Source: JAHDCJ01 sp039028895 | GTDB lineage: Bacteria; Bacteroidota; Bacteroidia; Chitinophagales; Saprospiraceae | DNA length: 64,000 bases | Reading direction: 5' to 3' | Assembly (NCBI GenBank): GCA_039028895.1 | Contig: JBCCHF010000003.1 | Location: 218,481-282,480 of the forward strand | Part shown: positions 17,819 to 26,602 of the stretch, piece by piece | How positions within the stretch are numbered: the stretch's first letter is position 1 | How the letters are laid out: each line of letters starts with the position of its first letter | Position numbers and translations under genes: made by a program | Notes under the pieces: model-generated | What the model was told of the DNA's origin: nothing | The model's input: the letters and a program-made list of their open reading frames with translations, nothing else | Databases searched by the model: none

Positions 17819-17896
17819 CGGAGAATTTCTAAATCGGCACAAAGGCAAACGAACCAATACAAACTACTGCCTTCATAAGCCAAAAAACTGAAACGC

Positions 17897-19426
17897 ATGA
17901 AAGATATCCTGAAGGCACTGCATTTGGAAGAAATCAACTCCGGAACAAGCACTGGTTTGGATTGGATCCGTCCTGAAAGACATTACCTCTTCGAATCCAT
18001 TTCACCTGTTGATGGACAGTCAATTGGCAAAGTCAGTGAGACCACTCGTGAAGAGTATGATGCTATTATTGAAAAAGCCCAAAAGGCATTTGCAATATGG
18101 CGTGAGATTCCTGCTCCCAAGCGCGGCGAGGTAGTAAGGCAATACGGAGAAGCCCTCAGGAAGTATAAGGCACCACTAGGTAAACTCGTTTCCTACGAAA
18201 TGGGAAAAAGTTACCAGGAAGGACTCGGTGAAGTCCAGGAGATGATCGATATCTGCGACTTTGCAGTGGGTTTGTCACGACAGTTGTACGGTTTGACGAT
18301 GCACTCAGAACGCCCATACCACAGGATGTATGAGCAATGGCACCCATTAGGGATTGTCGGGATTATCTCAGCGTTCAATTTCCCGGTAGCTGTTTGGTCA
18401 TGGAATGCCATGATCGCCCTGGTTTGTGGTGATGTATGTGTGTGGAAAGGATCTGAAAAAACACCTCTATGTTCAGTTGCATGCCAGAAGATTTTGGAAG
18501 AAGTGTTGAAGGCGAATGATGTTCCTGAAGGCGTTTCATGCATTATCACGGGTGATTACAAGGTTGGTGAGTGGATGACAAATGATACACGCATTCCTTT
18601 GGTGTCAGCCACAGGATCAACCCGTATGGGTAAACAGGTAGCGGCTGTCGTTGCAGGTAGACTCGGTAGAACAATCCTCGAGCTTGGAGGTAATAATGCA
18701 ATAATTGTAACACCAAGTGCTGACCTTGAAATTACAACAGTTGGTGCTTTATTTGGGGCAGTGGGTACTTGCGGACAACGTTGTACGTCTACACGTAGAT
18801 TAATCATACACGAAAGCATTTATGACAAGGTTAGAGACAGTCTTGTAGGTGCTTATGCTCAAATCAAGATTGGTGATCCACTTGATGAAAACAATCATGT
18901 AGGACCATTAATCGATAAGGCAGCAGTGGATACCTACCTAAATGCGATTGAGAAGATCAAAGCCGAAGGCGGTAAAATGATCGTAGAAGGTGGCGTGTTG
19001 GAAGGAGCAGGTTATGAAAGTGGTTGTTACGTCAAACCATGTATCGCAGAAGTTACCCCTGAAATGGCCATGGTTAAACATGAAACTTTTGCCCCCATTC
19101 TTTATCTGTTGAAATACAAAGAGCTGTCTGAAGCAGTGGCTATTCAGAATAATGTTCCTCAGGGTTTGTCCTCGGCGATTATGACCAATAACCTTCGTGA
19201 ATCAGAATACTTCTTGTCAACAGGAGGCTCTGATTGTGGAATTGCCAATGTCAATATCGGTACCAGCGGAGCCGAGATCGGAGGTGCATTTGGAGGTGAA
19301 AAAGAAACAGGAGGAGGTCGCGAGTCGGGCTCAGACTCCTGGAAAGCATATATGCGCCGTCAAACCAATACGATCAATTACAGTAAAGAATTACCATTGG
19401 CACAAGGCATCAAGTTTGACATCTAG
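17897..19426 (+). CDS. Aldehyde dehydrogenase, ALDH7 / aminoadipate-semialdehyde type
   Basis: 509 aa. The catalytic pair is seen as LELGGNN (Glu) and GTCGQRCTSTRR (Cys). The neighbourhood GTCGQRCTSTRRL and the C-terminal GAFGGEKETGGGRESGSDSWKAYMRRQT are characteristic of the ALDH7 group, which oxidises alpha-aminoadipate semialdehyde in lysine catabolism and also other aldehydes. It is NAD(P)-dependent and cytosolic. It is a single-gene unit with its own strong promoter, ending 6 bp from the convergent response regulator gene. Enzyme class is sure; substrate is inferred from family. Confidence 0.92.
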   Translation: MKDILKALHLEEINSGTSTGLDWIRPERHYLFESISPVDGQSIGKVSETTREEYDAIIEKAQKAFAIWREIPAPKRGEVVRQYGEALRKYKAPLGKLVSYEMGKSYQEGLGEVQEMIDICDFAVGLSRQLYGLTMHSERPYHRMYEQWHPLGIVGIISAFNFPVAVWSWNAMIALVCGDVCVWKGSEKTPLCSVACQKILEEVLKANDVPEGVSCIITGDYKVGEWMTNDTRIPLVSATGSTRMGKQVAAVVAGRLGRTILELGGNNAIIVTPSADLEITTVGALFGAVGTCGQRCTSTRRLIIHESIYDKVRDSLVGAYAQIKIGDPLDENNHVGPLIDKAAVDTYLNAIEKIKAEGGKMIVEGGVLEGAGYESGCYVKPCIAEVTPEMAMVKHETFAPILYLLKYKELSEAVAIQNNVPQGLSSAIMTNNLRESEYFLSTGGSDCGIANVNIGTSGAEIGGAFGGEKETGGGRESGSDSWKAYMRRQTNTINYSKELPLAQGIKFDI

Positions 19427-19432
19427 TCGAAT

Positions 19433-19834
19433 TCAATCTTGGAGCAAAATTTCTTTTCGAAGCGCGATAAGTTGATCTTCTGTAACTGGTTTTTGAATAA
19501 ATCGGGCTACAAGAGGATGTTCTTCAGCCTTGTCGAGGTCTCGCTGGTTTAATGAGGTAGAAACCATGAAAATGATTGGGCGTTCCTCCATTTCAATTTT
19601 AGAAAATTGTTCGAGGAATTCCCACCCGTCAATACGTGGCATGTTGATGTCAAGGAATATTATTTCGGGAAGTTGATCTTCTTTAGTCAGGTTTTTATAA
19701 AATTCAAGTGCTTCGGAAGCCTTTTGGTAAAAAATGACTTCCTTGCTAACCCCTGCAAGCTCTGCCACGATCTTGTGATAGAAGTTAGTGGCCTCATCAT
19801 CGTCAATAAAAATAATCAAGTTGAATTTTTTCAT
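19433..19834 (-). CDS. Single-domain response regulator
   Basis: 133 aa, a receiver domain alone. The acidic pocket IDDDE is at the start, the phosphoacceptor is the Asp in IIFLDINMPRIDGW, the Thr/Ser position is in FMVSTS, and the conserved Lys is in IQKPVTE. There is no output domain, so it signals by protein-protein contact. Its ATG overlaps the stop of the histidine kinase gene by one base (TAATG), which identifies it as the kinase's likely partner. Confidence 0.93.
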   Translation of the reverse strand: MKKFNLIIFIDDDEATNFYHKIVAELAGVSKEVIFYQKASEALEFYKNLTKEDQLPEIIFLDINMPRIDGWEFLEQFSKIEMEERPIIFMVSTSLNQRDLDKAEEHPLVARFIQKPVTEDQLIALRKEILLQD

Positions 19835-21207
19835 TAATCGCCCTTTCGTGTGATTTTTTTCGGTGAAATTTTGGGGATCGTAAAATAGAAAGTGCTGCCT
19901 TTGTTTTCTTCACTTTCTACCCAGATGGTCCCTCCATGTTTTTCTACAGCATTTTTACAGTTCGATAGCCCAATGCCTGTTCCCTGGTATTCACTGCGGG
20001 TGTGTAGCCTCTTGAAAATACCAAAGATCACCTCCTGGTAGGGCTTGGCAATACCTACGCCATTGTCTTTGACTGCGAATAAATAACTTTTGCTCTTTTC
20101 CTTACAATAAAATTCAATAACGGGTGTGACATCATTATCTACAAATTTTATGGCATTGGTCAGCAGATTTTGTAAAAGTTGTTTCAATAAGATCCTGTCA
20201 GCAATAATGGTTTTGGGCAGCCTCGAAACATTAACCCTTGCATCACTTTGTCTCACGGTAAGTTCAATGTCTGACAGTACTTCGGTCGCCAACGCATTCA
20301 TATCAAACACTGAAAATTCGATCTCTTTGTAAGTAGACAGGGAGTAAGCGAGTAATGCCTCAATAAACTCCTTCATTCTTTCACTACCCTGATTAATATA
20401 TTCCAGAAACTTTAGTTCATTTTCTGAAAGCTTATGCCCGGCAGATGTTTTAAGCAGTTTTACAAAATTGAGCACATTGGAGAGTGGTGATCTGAGATCA
20501 TGAGAAGCGAGGTAAGCAAAATTTTCAAGCTGTAAGTTGGTCTCAATGTATTTTTGAAGTTCTTTATTTTTATTTTCAATTGCATTCTCGTTGCGCTTCA
20601 TCCTTGTAATATCCTGACCATAGACGTACAAACCAATAATCTGACCCTCTTCGTCGTAAGCGGGTGTATAGGTGACCTGAAGGATTAGATCCTGTTGGGA
20701 TTTGTCAACGAAATTAAATTCAAACTCAATTTTTTCTCCATTCATGGCACGAAGCATGAGCGGCTTGTTTTTTTTAAACCCCTCTTTTCCCAAAACTTCT
20801 GTTACATGTTTACCTATTAACTCACCGGTATTTTTCCCAAACCAATTATAGTACACCCTGTTGTTGGTTTGATATTTAAAATCCTTGTCGACAAATGCAA
20901 GTGATGAAGGCATAGCATCGGTGATCTGCTTGAGCTGACTTTCCTGGAAGCGAATCTTCTTTTCCTTTTCTTCCAGCTCTTTTTGCTGGTAAACCTTGAG
21001 CGCTGAGTTGGCTTGTTCGAGTTCAATGATTGTAGTATTCAGAAAATCTTCTGTGATCAATTTGTCAGATTGAAGACGGTGAACCGCAAATTCATTCCGA
21101 ACCATTGTTTTTTTCAATGCATCCAGGAGACTGGAAAGTTCCTCTTTGCTTTCAGCCGTCAAATCCAGGTTTTTCAACTTTTCTGCAAGAAGATCAAGAG
21201 GTTGCAT
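19834..21207 (-). CDS. PAS-domain sensor histidine kinase
   Basis: The frame is open to TTG at 21234, but the ATG at 21207 (MQPLDLLAEKLKNLD) is preferred, giving 457 aa. It has an N-terminal coiled coil (about 1-95), a PAS domain (about 95-205, AMPSSLAFVDKDFKYQTNN to DITRMKRNE), a second coiled coil, a HisKA box with ASHDLRSPLSN, and a HATPase domain with NLLTNAIKFV, VKDNGVGIA and GTGIGLSNCK. There is no membrane segment, so it is cytosolic. It overlaps the FIST gene by 14 bp, suggesting that the FIST protein supplies the sensory input. Confidence 0.92.
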   Translation of the reverse strand: MQPLDLLAEKLKNLDLTAESKEELSSLLDALKKTMVRNEFAVHRLQSDKLITEDFLNTTIIELEQANSALKVYQQKELEEKEKKIRFQESQLKQITDAMPSSLAFVDKDFKYQTNNRVYYNWFGKNTGELIGKHVTEVLGKEGFKKNKPLMLRAMNGEKIEFEFNFVDKSQQDLILQVTYTPAYDEEGQIIGLYVYGQDITRMKRNENAIENKNKELQKYIETNLQLENFAYLASHDLRSPLSNVLNFVKLLKTSAGHKLSENELKFLEYINQGSERMKEFIEALLAYSLSTYKEIEFSVFDMNALATEVLSDIELTVRQSDARVNVSRLPKTIIADRILLKQLLQNLLTNAIKFVDNDVTPVIEFYCKEKSKSYLFAVKDNGVGIAKPYQEVIFGIFKRLHTRSEYQGTGIGLSNCKNAVEKHGGTIWVESEENKGSTFYFTIPKISPKKITRKGD

Positions 21208-22351
21208 GCTGTCTGTTTTCGGAAAGGAAGACAATAGAACAGGTCACATTGTGGAATTCGCAATGCTCATCATCCATTGTATTGCCGATTTCGCCATAGG
21301 CCATATAGCCGATCATGGGTTTCTTCCAGATATTAAATATACCCTCAACTTCATCATCGAACATAGGACCGAAAGCAAAGTGCCTGGCAGCACATGAATT
21401 CATGATAAGTGCGGATGGCGTAATATCTCTTTTTGCATACCGTTGAAATTCTTCGACAGTGGCCTCCACTACATCGAAGCTTGGTGTAGGGCAAAACTTA
21501 AACCGATCCCCTTCTTTAACCGCCCCTGCCAGAATCAATGCCTTCCTCTCGAAGTCATAAATGAGCGTGGAACGCATAAATTCAACCCCGTTTTCACGTT
21601 TGATTTTCAACGGATAAATTGCCGGCACAGTAAAAAGCTTCTCCGAACCTTCATTTTGACGGTATTCGACACCTTTAAAATACTTGTTAAACAGGTCGAG
21701 CGCTGGTTTGTCATCAACTTCAAGCAATACATTTCCTTCGGCTTTGGTAATGGTATGAGTTTTTCCTAATTCATTCCATCCGCTATAAGTTTTTCCATTA
21801 ACAGCAACGCGGTCTGAATCAATGATCAAAGCAGCTAGGCCGTTTTTTCTGATGACCTGATCGGTGAATGTCCTGATATTTTCATGTTTGAAATTATCGC
21901 CACCGAGTCCACCATAAATAGGAATCTCTTTGTTGATACCGCTTTTGATACCTTTAACAATACTTTCGCCATCTACACCTACGCCTGCGGAGTAAACGAG
22001 TATTGCAGGATTTTCAAACGACTCTGCTGCTTTATTTCCGATGACGGCTCCAGGTTCAATATAGTTAGGCGGGGTACCATCAATGCTATGGATCAGGAAA
22101 CTGTCTTCTGGCAACTCTACCAACAATAGGGTAAACGATTTTTCAACTAATTTCCTATTGCATATCTCTCCTGAAGTGGTGCAACCAAATAGCTGGATGC
22201 CAAGCTCACTAAATAACTCAACAGCGGCTTCAATCTTAAAATCAGGATCAGAAAATGCTATTCCAATGGTAGGATTGATCTCTGATAAAGCAGAGGTCAT
22301 TTTCGACTTAAGATCCTCCGGAGAACTTGTGGAAAATGAAAGAGCTTTCAT
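21194..22351 (-). CDS. FIST-domain sensory protein
   Basis: 385 aa. FIST_N is recognisable in the N-terminal half (IGIAFSDPDFKIEAAVELFSELG, FGCTTSGEI, YGGLGGDNF) and FIST_C in the rest (NSCAARHFAFGPMFDDEVEGIF, FMAYGE-like GYMAYGEIG). FIST proteins are cytosolic sensors thought to bind small ligands and are often found with histidine kinases or GGDEF proteins. It is first of a three-gene overlapping operon (FIST, PAS kinase, receiver). The conserved Cys in NSCAAR is present. Confidence 0.9.
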   Translation of the reverse strand: MKALSFSTSSPEDLKSKMTSALSEINPTIGIAFSDPDFKIEAAVELFSELGIQLFGCTTSGEICNRKLVEKSFTLLLVELPEDSFLIHSIDGTPPNYIEPGAVIGNKAAESFENPAILVYSAGVGVDGESIVKGIKSGINKEIPIYGGLGGDNFKHENIRTFTDQVIRKNGLAALIIDSDRVAVNGKTYSGWNELGKTHTITKAEGNVLLEVDDKPALDLFNKYFKGVEYRQNEGSEKLFTVPAIYPLKIKRENGVEFMRSTLIYDFERKALILAGAVKEGDRFKFCPTPSFDVVEATVEEFQRYAKRDITPSALIMNSCAARHFAFGPMFDDEVEGIFNIWKKPMIGYMAYGEIGNTMDDEHCEFHNVTCSIVFLSENRQHATS

Positions 22352-22662
22352 AGGCCTTTTTTATTTTATACTAGAAAAACTGAGTTTAGGTTTCACAATT
22401 TACAGCCCTAAATGAGAAATATAACCAGTTTTCAAGCACATTACTTACCTCTAAAATATAATTCAAATACTATTCAGAATATTTAATTGTGATTTTTTGT
22501 CGTAAAAAATTAATATTCACCAGTTTAGGTATATAGCCATTAAAATAAATGTGCAAACAATTGTGTATCTTAAAGTTGTGCTCAAATTAGCACCGTTATA
22601 ATTTTATTAGCTGTGTAATCAGCAAATTCGCAATCTATTTTATCATTTAAATCCAAAACACT
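22352..22662. other. AT-rich divergent intergenic region (311 bp)
   Basis: This separates the FIST operon from the small membrane protein gene. It holds one clear promoter on the plus strand (22576-22606). On the minus strand only partial -7 boxes (22416-22423 and 22453-22460) were seen, without well-spaced -33 elements. No RNA gene or repeat is evident. Confidence 0.5.
22576..22606 (+). promoter_or_regulatory. Putative promoter for the 140-aa membrane protein gene
   Basis: TTG at 22576-22578, 20 bp spacer, TAATTTTA at 22599-22606 (7 of 8 to TAnnTTTG). Predicted start near 22612, about 50 nt before the ATG. Confidence 0.5.
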
Positions 22663-23085
22663 ATGAATGTCAAAAATTGGTTAATTGGTGGTGTCGCCGG
22701 TGGCGTCACTGCTTTTGTTGTTGGTTTTCTTTTTTACGGTTTGTTGCTTGCAGACTTTTTTGCGAGCCATAACAATGTGGCAGGGTCAATGCGAGCTGAT
22801 GATGAAATGGTCTGGTGGGCCTTAATTGTCGGTCATCTTATTTACGGGCTCCTATTTAGCTTTATTTTTACCAAATGGGCTGCCATTAAAACCTTTATGA
22901 CAGGCCTGAAAGGTGGTGCTATTGTTGGCGTTCTTATGGGACTCGGTTATGGTATGATTATGTATGCAACTACTAACCTTGGTTCTATGGAAGCTGTAAT
23001 GGCAGATGCTGTAATCAGTGCAATTATGGGAGGCCTCACCGGAGCGGTAGTAGGCCAGGTACTCGGCATGGTAGACAAATCATAA
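22663..23085 (+). CDS. Small four-helix membrane protein of unknown function
   Basis: 140 aa with four hydrophobic helices (about 5-28, 46-68, 75-102 and 110-135) rich in Gly-Ala packing motifs (GGVAGGVTAFVVG, GGAIVGVLMGLGYG, GGLTGAVVG). The pattern recalls DUF1761-like small membrane proteins, but this is not certain. It is a monocistronic gene with its own promoter and a strong terminator 24 bp after the stop. Function unknown. Confidence 0.8.
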   Translation: MNVKNWLIGGVAGGVTAFVVGFLFYGLLLADFFASHNNVAGSMRADDEMVWWALIVGHLIYGLLFSFIFTKWAAIKTFMTGLKGGAIVGVLMGLGYGMIMYATTNLGSMEAVMADAVISAIMGGLTGAVVGQVLGMVDKS

Positions 23086-23108
23086 TATCAATAAAAAATG
23101 TTTTAAAT

Positions 23109-23143
23109 AGCCCTGATTGGTCATTGATCGTCAGGGCTTTTTT
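23109..23143 (+). terminator. Rho-independent terminator
   Basis: AGCCCTGA (23109-23116) pairs perfectly with TCAGGGCT (23131-23138), followed directly by a run of T to 23143. It ends the 140-aa membrane protein transcript. The predicted nrdJ -33 element lies inside its loop. Confidence 0.9.
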
Positions 23144-23153
23144 AGTAACTTTA
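23124..23153 (+). promoter_or_regulatory. Putative nrdJ promoter overlapping a terminator hairpin
   Basis: TTG at 23124-23126 (in the hairpin loop), 19 bp spacer, TAACTTTA at 23146-23153 (7 of 8 to TAnnTTTG). Predicted start near 23160, about 60 nt before the ATG. No B12-box-like sequence was seen in the leader. Confidence 0.45.
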
Positions 23154-23219
23154 AACATGCCAATTTCAAAGGCAAACTCCTATCCCACTGAAATAAAATA
23201 AAGGCTAAAATTCGATTTA

Positions 23220-25793
23220 ATGGAAACTCCATCAGTAAAAAAGACTGAGCTCAGTGTAAACGGTAAAAAAGCCGTTACATATACCTATGAAGAAGCATTA
23301 AAAACTTCAATTAAATACTTCAAAGGCGACGAACTGGCTGCCAATGTATGGATCAATAAATATGCCCTCAAAGATTCTCATGGCAATATTTACGAAAAGT
23401 CGCCAGACGATATGCATCGCCGATTAGCCCGTGAGATTGCCAGAGTCGAAAAGAAATATAATGGCCTTTCAGAAGAAGAGATCTACGATGTGCTCAAAGG
23501 TTTTAAATATATCGTTCCTCAGGGTGGACCAATGTCCGGCATAGGCAATAGTTACCAGGCCTCTTCTCTGTCCAACTGTTTTGTAATTGGGAATAGTGCA
23601 GATTCATACGGCGGTATCATGCAGGTCGATGAAGAGCAGGTGCAACTAATGAAACGCCGTGGAGGTGTAGGGCACGATCTCAGCCATATTCGACCTAAAG
23701 GCAGCCCGGTAAAAAATTCTGCACTTACCTCAACCGGAATTGTTCCTTTCATGGAGCGCTACTCCAACTCAACTCGCGAAGTTGCCCAGGATGGCCGTAG
23801 AGGGGCACTTATGCTTTCTGTGTCAATAAAACATCCTGATGCAGGCGATTTTATTGATGCGAAGCTGGAAAAAGGAAAAGTAACAGGCGCCAATGTTTCT
23901 GTCCGGATCGATGATGAATTCATGAAGGCAGCTATGTCAGGCACGCCCTACAAACAACAATATCCTGTAGAAGCTGCAAACCCCAAGGTTGAGCGTGAAG
24001 TGGATGCCGGTGCAATCTGGAATAAAATCATCCACAACGCATGGAAATCTGCAGAACCTGGTGTCTTGTTTTGGGATACAGTCATTCGCGAGTCTGTGCC
24101 TGATTGTTATGCCGATCTTGGCTATGAGACGATTTCAACTAACCCTTGCGGGGAAATTCCGCTTTGTCCGTATGACAGTTGCCGCTTGCTGGCGATCAAT
24201 CTTTATGGTTATGTTGACAATCCGTTCACACCTAAAGCCAAGTTCAAATTCAAAAAATTTGCAAAACATGCACGCCTTGCGCAACGGATAATGGACGATA
24301 TCATCGACCTTGAAATTGAAAAGATCGACCACATTCTCCATAAGCTGGAAAGAGATCCTGAATCTGATACGATCAAGAAAGTTGAAAAGGAACTTTGGCA
24401 AAAAATTCGCGTTGCCTGTGTCAATGGCCGAAGAACAGGAGTAGGGATTACTGCTGAAGGTGATATGCTGGCTGCACTTGGTATGCGCTATGGTAGCGAC
24501 AAGGCTATTGAATTTTCCGTTAAGGTACATAAAACACTTGCTGTAAACGCTTATCGCTCGTCTGTCGATATGGCTCGCGAAAGAGGGGCCTTCCCGATTT
24601 ACGATACAGAACGCGAACTAGACAACCCGTTTATAGCGCGCATCAGACAAGAAGCTCCCGAGCTTTATAGGGATATGGTCAAATATGGCCGTCGAAATAT
24701 TGCCTTATTGACCATTGCTCCTACCGGTACGACCAGTCTCATGACACAAACAACTTCGGGTATTGAGCCTGCCTTTATGGTCAGTTACACCAGGAGACGT
24801 AAAGTAAACCCTAACGATAAAGAAGTTACGGTCGCTTTCGTTGATGAAGTCGGCGATCACTGGGAAGAATACAATGTTTTCCATCACAATTTTATCACCT
24901 GGCTCCAAGAGGAAGGCTATGATGTCAAGAAGGTGGAATCCATGCCCAAAGATGAGTTGGACGAGATCATCGCCAAATCACCTTTTCATGGCGCTACTGC
25001 CAACGACGTTGACTGGGTACAAAAAGTCAAGATGCAAGGTGCCATCCAAAAGTGGATCGACCATTCGATCAGCGTGACTGTAAACGTACCTGCTGAAACG
25101 ACAGTGGAAATGGTACGCAAGATTTATGAAACCGCCTGGGAGGTTGGCTGTAAGGGTTGTACGATCTATCGTGATGGCTCCCGCTCTGGCGTGCTGATCT
25201 CTTCCGACGATAAAGCTGAAGAAGCACTTATCGGTTTCAAAGAGTCGATGCCGCCTAAGCGTCCGGAAAAACTGGATGCCATGGTCGTCCGATTTATGAA
25301 TGAAGACCAGCCATGGATGGCCGTAATTGGTTTGTACGACGGAAAGCCTTACGAGGTGTTTACCGGTAAGTCAGAAGATATGTTCAAGCTGCCTTCTTAC
25401 GTCACTGACGGATGGGTGGTAAAGGCAAAAGATGAAACCGACCAAAATCGTTACGACTTCCAGTTTCTCGATAAAGACAGCTACCGGATTACTATCGAAG
25501 GGCTTTCACGGTGTTTCGACAAAGAATACTGGAACTACGCAAAACTGATTTCAGGAGTTATCCGACATGGGATGCCTATCGTTCATGTCGTTGACTTGAT
25601 CGAAGGGCTCAATGTCGAAGATGATTATATCAATACCTGGAAAAATGGTGTGGTCCGTGCCTTGAAACAATTCATTCCTGATGGCACGAAAGTACCTGCC
25701 AGCACCTGCCCTGAATGTGGTGACCCTGAGGGATTGATGTATAAGGAGGGGTGTTTGACTTGCTCGAGTTGTGGGTATTCAAAGTGTGGTTAG
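23220..25793 (+). CDS. nrdJ: Adenosylcobalamin-dependent ribonucleotide reductase (class II)
   Basis: 857 aa. Reduces ribonucleotides to deoxyribonucleotides with a radical formed from coenzyme B12, independent of oxygen. Diagnostic blocks are SSLSNCFVIGN (active-site Cys), NPCGEIPLCPYDSCRL (Cys and Glu of the active site), and LLTIAPTGTTSLMTQTTSGIEPAF. The C-terminal CPECG...CSSCGYSKCG is the redox-active zinc-finger-like tail. The length suits the large monomeric class II group. A single-gene unit with its own promoter and a strong terminator. The organism must make or import cobalamin. Confidence 0.95.
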   Translation: METPSVKKTELSVNGKKAVTYTYEEALKTSIKYFKGDELAANVWINKYALKDSHGNIYEKSPDDMHRRLAREIARVEKKYNGLSEEEIYDVLKGFKYIVPQGGPMSGIGNSYQASSLSNCFVIGNSADSYGGIMQVDEEQVQLMKRRGGVGHDLSHIRPKGSPVKNSALTSTGIVPFMERYSNSTREVAQDGRRGALMLSVSIKHPDAGDFIDAKLEKGKVTGANVSVRIDDEFMKAAMSGTPYKQQYPVEAANPKVEREVDAGAIWNKIIHNAWKSAEPGVLFWDTVIRESVPDCYADLGYETISTNPCGEIPLCPYDSCRLLAINLYGYVDNPFTPKAKFKFKKFAKHARLAQRIMDDIIDLEIEKIDHILHKLERDPESDTIKKVEKELWQKIRVACVNGRRTGVGITAEGDMLAALGMRYGSDKAIEFSVKVHKTLAVNAYRSSVDMARERGAFPIYDTERELDNPFIARIRQEAPELYRDMVKYGRRNIALLTIAPTGTTSLMTQTTSGIEPAFMVSYTRRRKVNPNDKEVTVAFVDEVGDHWEEYNVFHHNFITWLQEEGYDVKKVESMPKDELDEIIAKSPFHGATANDVDWVQKVKMQGAIQKWIDHSISVTVNVPAETTVEMVRKIYETAWEVGCKGCTIYRDGSRSGVLISSDDKAEEALIGFKESMPPKRPEKLDAMVVRFMNEDQPWMAVIGLYDGKPYEVFTGKSEDMFKLPSYVTDGWVVKAKDETDQNRYDFQFLDKDSYRITIEGLSRCFDKEYWNYAKLISGVIRHGMPIVHVVDLIEGLNVEDDYINTWKNGVVRALKQFIPDGTKVPASTCPECGDPEGLMYKEGCLTCSSCGYSKCG

Positions 25794-25806
25794 CTGAAAG
25801 AGATTT

Positions 25807-25850
25807 AAGAAGGCAGGACTTACATCAAAATAAATCCTGTCTTCTTTTAA
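25807..25850. terminator. Bidirectional intrinsic terminator between convergent genes
   Basis: AAGAAGGCAGGA (25807-25818) pairs with TCCTGTCTTCTT (25835-25846), a 12-bp stem with one G-U pair and a 16-nt loop, followed by T-rich sequence. It ends nrdJ on the plus strand. The A/T flanks allow it to serve the convergent membrane-protein gene as well. Confidence 0.85.
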
Positions 25851-25857
25851 ATTTGTT

Positions 25858-26511
25858 TTAGTGCTTTGGGAAATCCTTTCCAGGCACAAAAATCCACCCC
25901 ATCACAATAGACTGGATAATTGCAATCACCACAGCAATCTGGTCAGTCATATCATGCGGTTCTCCCGTTGCAAAGAAAATGGCTTGAAGCGGAAGCGGGC
26001 CCAGTATCAATAATGCCTTAATAGTATTCAATCTACTCCATGGAATTTGTTTGGGCTCGGTTTGCAAATCATGCTTGATAACCAGCCCGATCAACACTAA
26101 AGCCAGGATAGCTAAAGGTAGTACGATAGTTAGTAATGACACCTGGACCCCCATCGTATCACCATGAAATACTACATCACCTTTAAGCGCAATCTCTAAC
26201 AGGAAATTGCCGAAAATATGGATGAACCAAAGGCCCAATAATCCATAAAATACTTTCCTGTTTTTCAAGTGGTAAAATCCGTAATACAGGGCCATGAAAA
26301 TCAGAAGGCTAAAAACATTGAGCAGGTAGTCTGGCTGAAGGCCAACGCTTTGAAAACTTTTGCCGAAATAAAAAGTACCCCATGAATAGGAATTGCCGTC
26401 AAACATGCACCTCAGCAAGGGCAGCCAGGTTAACATAAACGTAAATCCCACGATGGTGATCAATACGTTGTACAACAAGTTTGAAGGCCGAACCGCAGTC
26501 AGATTTACCAT
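25858..26511 (-). CDS. Six-helix membrane protein, likely LytTR target
   Basis: 217 aa, strongly hydrophobic with about six membrane helices (around 12-33, 59-80, 86-108, 122-144, 165-185 and 190-212). No enzymatic motif is recognised. It lies downstream of, and in the same direction as, a LytTR regulator gene. The 91-bp gap between them contains a perfect 12-bp direct repeat that looks like the regulator's operator. The gene may be a member of the membrane-protein set that LytTR proteins commonly control. Function unknown. Confidence 0.75.
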   Translation of the reverse strand: MVNLTAVRPSNLLYNVLITIVGFTFMLTWLPLLRCMFDGNSYSWGTFYFGKSFQSVGLQPDYLLNVFSLLIFMALYYGFYHLKNRKVFYGLLGLWFIHIFGNFLLEIALKGDVVFHGDTMGVQVSLLTIVLPLAILALVLIGLVIKHDLQTEPKQIPWSRLNTIKALLILGPLPLQAIFFATGEPHDMTDQIAVVIAIIQSIVMGWIFVPGKDFPKH

Positions 26512-26523
26512 AAATTTTTAAAG

Positions 26524-26555
26524 GCAAAGTAGTCGCTTACCTCGCCTCAAATCAA
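26524..26555 (-). promoter_or_regulatory. Possible promoter of the six-helix membrane protein gene
   Basis: Read on the minus strand, CTTG near 26552-26555 is followed after 20 bp by CTACTTTG (26525-26532), a near -7 box with one base less between TA and TTTG. It lies just before the ATG at 26511 and just downstream of the direct repeats. Confidence 0.3.
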
Positions 26556-26568
26556 GTTTTGATAAGAG

Positions 26569-26600
26569 TTTGGGGTGAATTTCAGCTATTTGGGGTGAAT
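26569..26600 (-). promoter_or_regulatory. Direct-repeat operator candidate (LytTR-type)
   Basis: The 12-mer TTTGGGGTGAAT occurs perfectly at 26569-26580 and 26589-26600, start-to-start 20 bp, about two helix turns. LytTR regulators bind pairs of direct repeats about 21 bp apart. The site is upstream of the putative promoter at an activator-like distance and directly after the LytTR gene. Confidence 0.5.
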
Positions 26601-26602
26601 GA

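Noticed and set aside
23144..23219. Cobalamin riboswitch before nrdJ
   Set aside because: The leader is only about 60-75 nt and has no B12-box-like sequence; too short for the aptamer.
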